Source: Rasiella rasia (GTDB taxonomy: Bacteria > Bacteroidota > Bacteroidia > Flavobacteriales > Flavobacteriaceae). From it: a stretch of DNA of 64,000 nucleotides. Below the pieces are notes generated by a model that was not told the DNA's origin, did no database searches, and was given only the letters and a program-made list of their open reading frames with translations. Below are positions 7,701 to 15,959 of this stretch, in pieces; position 1 is the first letter of the stretch, and each line of letters opens with the position of its first letter. The DNA is taken from NCBI RefSeq assembly GCF_011044175.1, contig NZ_CP049057.1:2371501-2435500 (forward strand). Reading direction: 5' to 3'. Both the position numbers and the translations under genes were made by a program.

Positions 7701-8462
7701 TTATCTTTTGTTCACAACCGTACTACTAGCCTGGTCTAAACACATCACAGTTAGGTCTGCAATATTAACATGTGGCGGTCTGGTAACTGCAAATAGTATA
7801 ATATCGGCAATGTCTTCTGGTTGTAAGGGCGTAAAATTCTGATATACTTTTTTGGCTCGCTCTGTATCGCCTTTAAAGCGTACTTCGCTAAATTCGGTTT
7901 CAACCATGCCCGGGTTTATGGCGCTAATTTTTATTCCTGTTCCGTTGAGGTCTAGTCGCATACCTTGGTTTATAGCATCTACGGCATGTTTACTCGCGCA
8001 ATACACATTGCCGTTTGGGTACACTTCTTTTCCCGCTGTAGACCCAATATTAATAATATGTCCAGCTTGCTTTTCCAGCATTTTAGGAAGTACTGCTTTG
8101 CTCATGTAAAGAAGCCCTTTTACATTAATATCGATCATGGCATCCCAATCGTCGATATCCCCAAACTGAAACGGATCTAGTCCGTGGGCGTTCCCAGCGT
8201 TATTTATTAAGATATCAATAGCCGCAAACTCGGGCGGAAGGTTTTGTAGAAGTTTAAAGACAGTGGCTTTTTCTCTAACATCAAACTGAAGCGTATATAC
8301 CTTTGTTTTTCTAGACAACGTCTCTTTTAATGAGTCAAGCCGTTCTATTCTTCTACCACAAAGAATGAGAATTGCGCCGTTTTCTGCGAAGAGTTCTGCT
8401 GTTGCTTTACCTATGCCGCTGGTTGCCCCAGAAATCAGGACAATTTTATTTTGTATAGTCAT
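7701..8462 (-). CDS. Short-chain dehydrogenase/reductase (YdfG-like, NADP-dependent)
   Basis: A 253-residue classical SDR. It has the cofactor loop GATSGIG (12-18), GRR at about 36-38 favouring NADP(H), NNAG (87-90), and catalytic Ser141, Tyr154 and Lys158 in STAGKEVYPN...YCASK. The pattern DINVKGLLYMSKAVLP and NPGMVETEFSEVRFKGD is typical of YdfG-type 3-hydroxy acid dehydrogenases acting on serine, allo-threonine or malonic semialdehyde-like substrates. The exact substrate cannot be read from sequence. It is the first gene of the minus-strand block. Confidence 0.88.
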   Translation of the reverse strand: MTIQNKIVLISGATSGIGKATAELFAENGAILILCGRRIERLDSLKETLSRKTKVYTLQFDVREKATVFKLLQNLPPEFAAIDILINNAGNAHGLDPFQFGDIDDWDAMIDINVKGLLYMSKAVLPKMLEKQAGHIINIGSTAGKEVYPNGNVYCASKHAVDAINQGMRLDLNGTGIKISAINPGMVETEFSEVRFKGDTERAKKVYQNFTPLQPEDIADIILFAVTRPPHVNIADLTVMCLDQASSTVVNKR

Positions 8463-8606
8463 ATGGGTTCAATTTCAGCTTAAAAATAACGATTCTTTTA
8501 ACATTTTATATAGTTAAGGGGTGGTTAAATCGCGCGTTAATCAATGTTAACTTCATGGGCAACGACCTTGCTTATTTCTACTTTTAATTATTATAAATTC
8601 AATACC

Positions 8607-9017
8607 ATGAAACGACAACAATTATTAGTACAACGAACCTTACAGTCACTTTTAAAATACGGAGCATTTTTGCTAGTAATAATGATGGTAGTTTATGCTT
8701 GTGGAGATAGTGAAGAACAACAAGAAACACCTTTTACAGAGCCTACAGCAAATTTAACTGCCAAAACAGATGGTGCCATAATGGGAAGTGTTATAGCGCC
8801 CAATGCTGAAATTTTAATTGTTGCTACTGATTCTGATAAAACATTTAAAGGAAAAACCGATGACAATGGCGAATTCTTTATAACCGGATTACAAGAAGGT
8901 ACGTATGAAATTACGATATCAGACGAAATAACTGATAGAGAAGAAACTTTTGAAGATGTAATAATTCGTATTGGAGAAGTAACAGCACTTGGTACTGTAG
9001 AGTTAGCACTCGATTAA
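8607..9017 (+). CDS. Lipoprotein with carboxypeptidase-regulatory-like domain
   Basis: The protein has 136 residues from the ATG at 8607; an upstream ATG at 8544 would add 21 residues that spoil the signal peptide. The N-terminus is positively charged, followed by a hydrophobic core and the lipobox VYAC (Cys31), then a Glu-rich tether (GDSEEQQETP). The mature part GAIMGSVIAP...GKTDDNGEFFITGLQEGTYEITIS is a small transthyretin-like/CarboxypepD_reg fold, common in Bacteroidota surface lipoproteins. A strong terminator follows. The gene is divergent from the SDR gene. Function unknown; binding or structural role assumed. Confidence 0.78.
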   Translation: MKRQQLLVQRTLQSLLKYGAFLLVIMMVVYACGDSEEQQETPFTEPTANLTAKTDGAIMGSVIAPNAEILIVATDSDKTFKGKTDDNGEFFITGLQEGTYEITISDEITDREETFEDVIIRIGEVTALGTVELALD

Positions 9018-9036
9018 AAAAAAGATACTTCTAATT

Positions 9037-9065
9037 ATAGGGATGGTGGTACCATCCCTATTTTT
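9037..9065 (+). terminator. Rho-independent terminator after the lipoprotein gene
   Basis: A perfect 10-bp stem (ATAGGGATGG at 9037-9046 with 9052-9061), a 5-base loop and a T tract. It separates the lipoprotein gene from the Bat operon. Confidence 0.9.
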
Positions 9066-9257
9066 ATGAATTGTTATGAAGAAACATGCTTACTACGTTG
9101 AGATCTATTTTTTAAATCTCAACCCTTCTAAGAAAGTTGAAATTTTTACAAAACAACTTCGTCTTTTTAACCAATCGTTAACAACATTTGCCATAATAAA
9201 TAGGCAATTTGCGTGGTTAAAGAGGAATAGCTTACAGTATAAAAAGAATCTAACATT

Positions 9258-10262
9258 ATGGAAGACACAACGACTACCATGGACATAGGGGCACTTAATG
9301 AGAAAATTGAAAAAGAAAGTGCTTTTGTAGACATTCTAACCCTTGAAATAAATAAAGTAATTGTTGGCCAAAAAGATATGGTCGAGCGATTACTTATTGG
9401 GCTATTAGGGCAGGGGCATATTTTGCTAGAAGGAGTACCAGGATTGGCAAAAACTTTAGCGATAAACACACTATCGAAAGCGGTTCATGGTACTTTTAGT
9501 AGAATTCAGTTTACTCCAGATTTGCTTCCAGCAGACGTTGTAGGAACGCTAATCTACAATATGAAGCTGAATGATTTCAGCATTAAAAAAGGTCCCATTT
9601 TCGCAAATTTTGTACTAGCCGATGAGATTAATCGTGCACCAGCAAAAGTGCAATCTGCGTTATTAGAAGCCATGCAAGAAAAGCAGGTAACTATTGGTGA
9701 TGAAACTTTTGTACTTGAGAGGCCATTCTTAGTAATGGCAACACAAAATCCTGTAGAGCAAGAAGGAACATATCCGTTACCTGAAGCACAGGTAGACCGT
9801 TTTATGCTGAAAACCGTAATTAAATACCCTAAAATTTCCGAAGAGCAACTTATTATGCGTCAGAATTTAAAAGGTGGCTTTGAAACGGTGAATCCCGTAG
9901 TTACTATCGACCAAATTAAGCGTGCACAAGCAGCTGCCCGAGAGGTGTATATGGATGAGAAAATTGAAAAGTATATTCTCGATATTATTTTCGCTACTCG
10001 TACCCCAGAAAACTACGGTTTAAAAGAATTATCCCCGCTTATTAGTTTTGGAGCTTCTCCACGAGGAAGTATAAACTTAGCCTTAGCTGCAAAATGCTAT
10101 GCCTTTATTAAACGAAGAGGGTATGTAATTCCTGAAGATGTACGAGCTGTGGTAGAAGATGTTTTGCGTCACAGAATTGGTATTACTTACGAGGCAGAAG
10201 CAGAAAATATTACTTCAGAAGATATCATTCACAAAATTGTGAATGTAATTGAAGTACCTTAA
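9258..10262 (+). CDS. MoxR-family AAA+ ATPase of the Bat operon
   Basis: A 334-residue AAA+ ATPase. It has Walker A GVPGLAKT (59-66), Walker B FVLADE (118-123) followed by INRAPAKVQSALLEAMQE, sensor-1 ATQNP, and PEAQVDRF with the arginine finger. MoxR ATPases act as chaperones that activate or assemble VWA-domain proteins. Here the gene precedes a DUF58 gene and two VWA genes, the standard Bacteroidota Bat order. It lies 113 bases before the DUF58 gene. Length and motif spacing are normal for the family. Confidence 0.93.
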   Translation: MEDTTTTMDIGALNEKIEKESAFVDILTLEINKVIVGQKDMVERLLIGLLGQGHILLEGVPGLAKTLAINTLSKAVHGTFSRIQFTPDLLPADVVGTLIYNMKLNDFSIKKGPIFANFVLADEINRAPAKVQSALLEAMQEKQVTIGDETFVLERPFLVMATQNPVEQEGTYPLPEAQVDRFMLKTVIKYPKISEEQLIMRQNLKGGFETVNPVVTIDQIKRAQAAAREVYMDEKIEKYILDIIFATRTPENYGLKELSPLISFGASPRGSINLALAAKCYAFIKRRGYVIPEDVRAVVEDVLRHRIGITYEAEAENITSEDIIHKIVNVIEVP

Positions 10263-10375
10263 AAGGAGGTAATTGTGAGTTGCTAGTAAAACAAATTTTC
10301 CTCAATTAAACGAGCGTATCTAGACAACTCCTTCACAAATTTCTACCTGTTGTAAATTACTACTACGCACTAATA

Positions 10376-11239
10376 ATGGACACGAAAGAACTCTTAAAAA
10401 AAGTACGAAAGATCGAAATCAAAACGAGACGCCTTAGCGATCACGTGTTTGGTGGTGAGTACCATAGTACCTTTAAGGGACGCGGAATGACTTTTTCTGA
10501 AGTACGACAATACCAGTTTGGTGATGATGTTAGAAATATAGACTGGAATGTTACAGCTCGATATAACGAACCTTACGTAAAAGTCTTTGAAGAGGAGCGC
10601 GAGCTTACTCTTATGCTCGTGGCAGATATCTCAGGTTCAGAGTTTTTTGGGACAGACAACCAATTTAAGAATGAGATTATTACCGAAGTTGCCGCGACCT
10701 TGGCTTTTTCGGCTATGCAGAATAACGATAAAACAGGATTGATTCTTTTTTCAGATGAAATAGAGCTTTTTATTCCACCAAAGAAAGGCAAGAGTCATGT
10801 GTTACGAATTATACGGGAGTTGTTAGAATTTCAGCCAAAAAGCAAGAAAACAGATGTAACACATGCCCTAAAGTACTTAACCAATGTAATGAAGAAGAAA
10901 GCTATAGTTTTTGTGCTTTCAGATTTTATTACAGAAGGATATAAAGATGCCCTAAAGATAGTCGCTGGAAAGCATGATGTCACTGGAATTCGAATTTACG
11001 ACCGCAGAGAAGAAGAAATGCCCAACGTAGGTATGGTACAAATGCAAGATGAAGAAACTGGCGAATTATTGTTAGTGAATACAGGAGCCAAAGGAGTGCG
11101 ACGCAGTTACAACGCCTATTATCGAACGTGCGTAGATTACTTTCAAGAGACGTTTACCAAAAGTGGTGCCGGGGCTATTAGTTGTCGGGTAGATGAAAGT
11201 TACGTGAAAAAATTGTTAGGTTATTTTAAGAAAAGATAA
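10376..11239 (+). CDS. DUF58 protein with VWA-like fold, Bat operon
   Basis: A 287-residue protein with the DUF58 signature FSEVRQYQFGDDVRNIDWNV (41-60) and a MIDAS-like DISGS (Asp84, Ser86, Ser88). There is no signal peptide or TM segment, so this is a cytosolic member. DUF58 proteins always travel with MoxR ATPases and VWA proteins and are thought to be MoxR clients. The downstream gene starts 19 bases after its stop. Confidence 0.92.
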   Translation: MDTKELLKKVRKIEIKTRRLSDHVFGGEYHSTFKGRGMTFSEVRQYQFGDDVRNIDWNVTARYNEPYVKVFEEERELTLMLVADISGSEFFGTDNQFKNEIITEVAATLAFSAMQNNDKTGLILFSDEIELFIPPKKGKSHVLRIIRELLEFQPKSKKTDVTHALKYLTNVMKKKAIVFVLSDFITEGYKDALKIVAGKHDVTGIRIYDRREEEMPNVGMVQMQDEETGELLLVNTGAKGVRRSYNAYYRTCVDYFQETFTKSGAGAISCRVDESYVKKLLGYFKKR

Positions 11240-11258
11240 AACGAGGTACGACTTATAA

Positions 11259-12998
11259 ATGACGAAGTACAAGGTGAAAATATCAAATGTAAATAGTAAA
11301 ATGGCTGTTTGGTTAACAACAGTAAAGACCGCATTGGTGCGTACCATTTTATTGGGGTCTTTTCAAATAAAACCACCAACTAGAGCAATTGTTATTCTTC
11401 CCACGTTATGCTTTGTGCTTTTTTCAACGTCGCTATCTGCTCAGGTTACATCTTCTGTAGATACCACGCTTATAAGAATAGGAGAAGAAATTAGGTACAA
11501 TGTTTATGTAGAGGCAGATACCACAGATTTAGTTGTGTTTCCAGAAGGGCAAACGTTTTTACCGTTAGAAGTAATTGAAAGCTACAAAGTAGACACCACA
11601 TTTGAGGCCAAAAAAATGCGCCTCATAAAAAAGTACGGTCTAACTCAGTTCGACTCTGGAGCATACACCATCCCCAAGCAAAAAATTGTAATTAACGAGA
11701 AGGTATTTAACCTAGATTCTATAAAAGTTGAAGTACGAGATGTTCCTGTAGATACTACCAAACAGAAGATGTTTGAAATAAAACCTGCAGTAGAGGTAGA
11801 TAAACCGCCATTCAATTTTTGGGATTTAGTGCCGTGGATTGTCGGCCTATTATTGGCAGCTATTGTCGCATATATTTTCTTACGAAGAAAAAAACAAAAG
11901 GAAGCTCAAGAACAACAACTCCCTCCCTACGAGGAAGCGTTGGTGGCACTACAAAATTTGGATAACTCTGAGCTCCTTCAAGAAGATAAGAGTAAAGAAT
12001 ACTACTCGCATTTAACCGAAATTGTAAAAAGATACCTAGATAGAGAGGTTGACGATACGGTGCTCGAAAGTACGTCAGACGAATTAATTGCTCGATTAGA
12101 ATTACATAAAGACGCAGGGAATTTCGATTTCGAACCTGAAGATATCACACGCCTTGCAGCAATTCTGAAACGTGCAGATTTGGTAAAGTTTGCAAAAATG
12201 AAACAAGCCAAAGAACAGGCTTTGGCCGATCGTTCTGCAGTGGAAGATATTATTAATCATACCCACGAGGTAATTCCAGAACCCACTGAAGAAGAGTTGT
12301 TAGAAAACGAATTGTACCTAGAAGCGCAACGAAAAAAGAAACAAAGAAGAAAATATGCGTATTTAGCTTCGGGAATGATTCTCGGGTTGCTACTTACTGC
12401 CTTTATTTATGGAACTATTAACGGATTTGACACATTAAAAGACAAGGTATTTGGTAACGAAATAAGAGAATTAGCCGAAGGCCGCTGGTATAAAAGTGAA
12501 TATGGCAATCCAGCTGTAATTTTGGAAACACCAGAAATATTAGTCCGTACCGAGATCGATATTCCCGAAGCAGAAAACATTGTGGTGAGTAGTGCCAATG
12601 TGTTTTCGGCGGGTGATATCACCGACGCGCTGTATGTTTTAGTTAGTTCTACTCAAACAAGGAATGCCCAAGAAGAGGTAGACCTAGATCCATTAATGGA
12701 CGCTGCCTTGTCTGAATTGGAAAAACGGGGCGCACTCAACATGATTGTTAAACGTGAAGATTTTTCTACGGAAAAGGGAATTTCAGGCCTCAAAGCCTAC
12801 GGAAACTTTAACGTATCTGTAGGAGATAATAAAGTGATGAAAGAACAAAGTTTTTACGAATTATTGCTCTTCGCACAGCAAAACGGCGTGCAAACCGTTT
12901 TAGTGGTTTACAAAAATGACGGTAGATTTTCGGTAGGTGTTAAAGATCGAATCATTAACTCTGTAGAGCTCGAATTACAAGAAACAAAAGACAACTAA
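11259..12998 (+). CDS. Bat-operon membrane protein with two TM segments
   Basis: A 579-residue protein located between the DUF58 and batA genes. A signal peptide ends at LSAQ (about residue 62). It is preceded by an unusually long basic N-terminus, so the true start may lie at a later GTG or TTG near residues 27-32. A periplasmic beta domain (about 63-185) precedes TM1 (about 190-210), a charged cytosolic region with long helices (210-365), TM2 (about 368-390) and a C-terminal domain. The first half resembles the DUF4381/BatD-like class seen in other Bat operons. Its stop and the batA start share one base (TAATG), indicating coupled translation. Confidence 0.75.
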   Translation: MTKYKVKISNVNSKMAVWLTTVKTALVRTILLGSFQIKPPTRAIVILPTLCFVLFSTSLSAQVTSSVDTTLIRIGEEIRYNVYVEADTTDLVVFPEGQTFLPLEVIESYKVDTTFEAKKMRLIKKYGLTQFDSGAYTIPKQKIVINEKVFNLDSIKVEVRDVPVDTTKQKMFEIKPAVEVDKPPFNFWDLVPWIVGLLLAAIVAYIFLRRKKQKEAQEQQLPPYEEALVALQNLDNSELLQEDKSKEYYSHLTEIVKRYLDREVDDTVLESTSDELIARLELHKDAGNFDFEPEDITRLAAILKRADLVKFAKMKQAKEQALADRSAVEDIINHTHEVIPEPTEEELLENELYLEAQRKKKQRRKYAYLASGMILGLLLTAFIYGTINGFDTLKDKVFGNEIRELAEGRWYKSEYGNPAVILETPEILVRTEIDIPEAENIVVSSANVFSAGDITDALYVLVSSTQTRNAQEEVDLDPLMDAALSELEKRGALNMIVKREDFSTEKGISGLKAYGNFNVSVGDNKVMKEQSFYELLLFAQQNGVQTVLVVYKNDGRFSVGVKDRIINSVELELQETKDN

Positions 12999-13999
12999 TG
13001 CAACAGTTTGAATACGTACATCCACAGTTATTTTGGCTACTAGCCTTGCTGCCGCTATTGGTGTTGTGGTATCTCTGGAAGCGAAAACAGCAAACGGCTG
13101 CATTGAAAATTTCGAGCATTAAAGGTTTTAAAACCGGTAAAAACTGGCTAGCGAGATTAAAACCATTATTATTTGTCCTGCGCTTGCTGGCGCTTGCTGC
13201 CATAATCGTGGCGATGGCTAGACCAAGAACGGTAGATGAGAGCACAAAAATTAAAACCACCAAAGGAATAGACATTGTTGTAGCCATAGATGTTTCAGCA
13301 AGTATGTTGGCACGTGATTTAAAACCAAATAGATTAGAAGCGCTAAAAACTGTAGCGGCTCGTTTTATTAATGCACGCCCTAACGACCGCATAGGTATTG
13401 TAGAATATGCCGGTGAGAGCTATACCAAAACTCCGTTAACTAGCGATAAAGGAATTGTTCTTTCTGCTCTAAAGTCTATACAGTATAATACCGTAATCGA
13501 GGGAGGAACTGCTATTGGTATGGGATTGGCAACGGCTGTTAATAGACTAAAAGAAAGTAGAGCCAAAAGTAAAATTATCATCTTAATGACCGATGGTGAA
13601 AATAATAGCGGCTTTATAGATCCAAAAATTGCAAGTGAATTGGCCGTAGAGTTCGGAATTAAAGTCTATACTATTGGTCTTGGGTCTAACGGCATGGCAT
13701 TGTCGCCAATTGGTATTAGACCAGATGGAGGATTCCAATACGGTATGCAACAGGTACGTATTGATGAAAAACTGCTACAGGAAATTGCTGAGGTAACTAA
13801 AGGACAATATTTTAGAGCAACAAGTACAAGTAAGTTAAACGAAATTTACGACGAAATTAATAAGCTTGAAAAAACAGATATAGAAGAATTTAAGTATAAA
13901 AATTATGATGAAAAATACCGCCCATTGGTACTTTTAGCGTTGGTTTTGCTTGGGCTAGAATGGTTACTTAGGTATACGGTATTTAGAAGTTTTGTGTAA
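12998..13999 (+). CDS. batA: BatA, membrane VWA-domain protein
   Basis: A 333-residue protein. TM segments at about 10-28 and 55-74 precede a VWA domain (90-290) with an intact MIDAS DVSAS (Asp98, Ser100, Ser102) and MTDGENN; a final TM segment lies near 308-327. BatA and BatB are paired VWA proteins facing the periplasm, linked to aerotolerance and virulence in Bacteroides. The start codon overlaps the upstream stop by one base. batB follows after 11 bases. Confidence 0.92.
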   Translation: MQQFEYVHPQLFWLLALLPLLVLWYLWKRKQQTAALKISSIKGFKTGKNWLARLKPLLFVLRLLALAAIIVAMARPRTVDESTKIKTTKGIDIVVAIDVSASMLARDLKPNRLEALKTVAARFINARPNDRIGIVEYAGESYTKTPLTSDKGIVLSALKSIQYNTVIEGGTAIGMGLATAVNRLKESRAKSKIIILMTDGENNSGFIDPKIASELAVEFGIKVYTIGLGSNGMALSPIGIRPDGGFQYGMQQVRIDEKLLQEIAEVTKGQYFRATSTSKLNEIYDEINKLEKTDIEEFKYKNYDEKYRPLVLLALVLLGLEWLLRYTVFRSFV

Positions 14000-14010
14000 A
14001 GAATGAACGT

Positions 14011-15051
14011 ATGTATCAATTAGAACAACCTATATATCTTTATGTGTTGCTCGCAATTCCAGTGATTGTGTTGCTATTTATGGGTGTGCTTATTTGGAGG
14101 CGTCAGACACAGAAGAAGTTTGCGAATACAGCCTTGTTAAAAAAACTAAGTCCAAACCGTTCTGTTTTTAAACCTGTACTCAAGGTTTTTGTGTTCTGTC
14201 TGGCAATTGCTTGTTTGGCAATAGGGTTGGTTAATCCTAAAATAGGAACTAAAATTGAAAACGTAAAGCGAGAAGGAGTTGATGTGGTTTTTGCTTTAGA
14301 TGTCTCTAAAAGTATGTTAGCCGAAGACATTGCACCCAACCGCATAGAGAAGTCTAAACAATTGGTGACACAGATTTTAAATAGCCTAGGAGGTGACCGA
14401 GTAGGGATTATAGGCTATGCTGGTAGCGCATTTCCGCAAGTACCAATTACTACAGACTTTTCATCTACCAAGCTATTTTTAAATAGCATGAACACAGATA
14501 TGGTTTCTAGTCAGGGTACGGCTATTAATGAAGCCATCCAAATGGCAAAAACCTATTATAATGATGAGGAACAGGTAAACAGGGTGCTTTTTATAATTAG
14601 TGATGGAGAAGATCATGAAGGCAATGTAGAAAGTATTGCAGACGAGGCAGCGGCGCTTGGAATTAAAATTTATACCATTGGTGTAGGTACGGTAGAAGGC
14701 GCGCCAATTCCAATAAAGCGAAATGGTATTTTACAATATTACAAGCAAGACCAAAATAACGAGCAAGTTATTACCCGCTTGGGAGAAGAAACACTTAAAC
14801 AAATTGCAGAAGAAGGGAATGGTACATACATTCCTGGAAATAACACCAAAGAAGTAGTTGAAAGCGTAACTGCAATTTTAAATGGAATGGACAAAAAGAC
14901 ATTTGAAGCCAAACAGTTTACAGATTTTAAAGACCAGTTTCAATGGTTTTTGGCTGGGGCATTATTTTTGTTACTTCTAGATATGTTCTTACTAGAGCGC
15001 AAAACCGCTTGGTTAAAGAAGTTGAACCTTTTTAATGAAGCACAAAATTAA
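14011..15051 (+). CDS. batB: BatB, membrane VWA-domain protein
   Basis: A 346-residue paralogue of BatA with the same layout: TM at 8-28 and 56-73, VWA domain 90-290 with MIDAS DVSKS (Asp97, Ser99, Ser101) and ISDGEDHEG, and a C-terminal TM near 312-331. The order batA-batB-batC-batD-batE is complete in this window. The 3' end overlaps the first possible ATG of batC by 17 bases. Confidence 0.92.
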   Translation: MYQLEQPIYLYVLLAIPVIVLLFMGVLIWRRQTQKKFANTALLKKLSPNRSVFKPVLKVFVFCLAIACLAIGLVNPKIGTKIENVKREGVDVVFALDVSKSMLAEDIAPNRIEKSKQLVTQILNSLGGDRVGIIGYAGSAFPQVPITTDFSSTKLFLNSMNTDMVSSQGTAINEAIQMAKTYYNDEEQVNRVLFIISDGEDHEGNVESIADEAAALGIKIYTIGVGTVEGAPIPIKRNGILQYYKQDQNNEQVITRLGEETLKQIAEEGNGTYIPGNNTKEVVESVTAILNGMDKKTFEAKQFTDFKDQFQWFLAGALFLLLLDMFLLERKTAWLKKLNLFNEAQN

Positions 15052-15958
15052 GATGATGATGAGATTGTATATGAGTATAAGAGAAAAGCATATTTTGTCG
15101 GTAGTGTTTATGTTAGTAACGCTGTTGTTTTCTTCGGAAATTTCCGCGCAAGCGAAAGAAAAAGACACTAAAAAAGAAGAAAGACAATTGCTACGTGAAA
15201 CTACTGCGCTTGTTAGTGATGCTAGTTTAGCACTTGCAGACGATAAATTTGTTGAAGGTGAAGCAGATTACAGAAAAGCTATTGCCATTAATCCGAAAAG
15301 TGAAACTGCCAAATACAATTTAGGAAACGCCTATTACAACAAAGATAAAAATGATGAAGCAATGACACGGTTTCAACAGGCGGCAGATGTGGCTACAGAC
15401 AAGAGCGACAAACATGGTGCGTATCATAATTTGGGAAATACCTATATGAACGCTAAAAAATATCAAGAAGCAGTAGATGCCTATAAGAATGCCCTTCGTA
15501 ACAATCCTACAGACGATGAAACGCGTTATAATCTAGCACTTGCCAAAGAGATGCTAGAAAAAAACCCGCCAAAAGGTGGCGACGGCGACAATAAAGATCA
15601 GGACAAGAATCAGGATAAAAACGATAAGAACGAAGATAACCAAGACAAGAAGGACGAAGAAGGCAAGGAAAAAGAAGGCGACAAGGGTGACGAGCAGGAA
15701 GACAAAGATAAAGGAGACGAGAAAGACGAAGAAAAGAAAGGCGACAATAAAGAAGACCAAGGAAAGCCAGACAAGCCAAACGATGGTGAAAAAGATAAAA
15801 AAGACCAAAAACAACAACAACCGCAGCCTGGACAAATGTCTCCGCAACAAATAAAAAACCTGTTGGAGGCTATGAATAATGAAGAAAAGAAGGTACAGGA
15901 AAAAATTAATGCTAAAAAACAAAAAGGCGCTAAGATAAAATCTGAAAAAGATTGGTAA
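15035..15958 (+). CDS. batC: BatC, TPR protein with a long Asp/Lys/Glu-rich tail
   Basis: A 307-residue protein. A signal peptide ends at about residue 39 (EISAQA). Tetratricopeptide repeats cover about 58-165 (KYNLGNAYYNKDKNDEAM, YHNLGNTYMNAKKYQEAV). Residues 178-264 are an extreme low-complexity run of D, K, E, N and G, followed by a Gln/Pro stretch and a helical end. Start choice is uncertain: ATGs at 15035, 15053, 15056, 15059 and 15071 are in frame; the later ones avoid the overlap with batB. TPR proteins here probably scaffold the BatA/BatB complex. The charged tail may bind cations or partner proteins (inference). Confidence 0.88.
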   Translation: MKHKIKMMMRLYMSIREKHILSVVFMLVTLLFSSEISAQAKEKDTKKEERQLLRETTALVSDASLALADDKFVEGEADYRKAIAINPKSETAKYNLGNAYYNKDKNDEAMTRFQQAADVATDKSDKHGAYHNLGNTYMNAKKYQEAVDAYKNALRNNPTDDETRYNLALAKEMLEKNPPKGGDGDNKDQDKNQDKNDKNEDNQDKKDEEGKEKEGDKGDEQEDKDKGDEKDEEKKGDNKEDQGKPDKPNDGEKDKKDQKQQQPQPGQMSPQQIKNLLEAMNNEEKKVQEKINAKKQKGAKIKSEKDW

Positions 15959-15959
15959 G

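Noticed and set aside
3375-8462. Anti-phage defence island
   Set aside because: The AlbA/Schlafen-like domain alone is weak evidence; there is no nuclease, methylase, toxin or mobile gene nearby, and the other genes are common in the chromosome of relatives.
9076-9288. 70-residue frame between the lipoprotein terminator and moxR
   Set aside because: It overlaps the moxR start by 31 bases in another frame, has no domain, and no promoter or ribosome-binding signal supports it.
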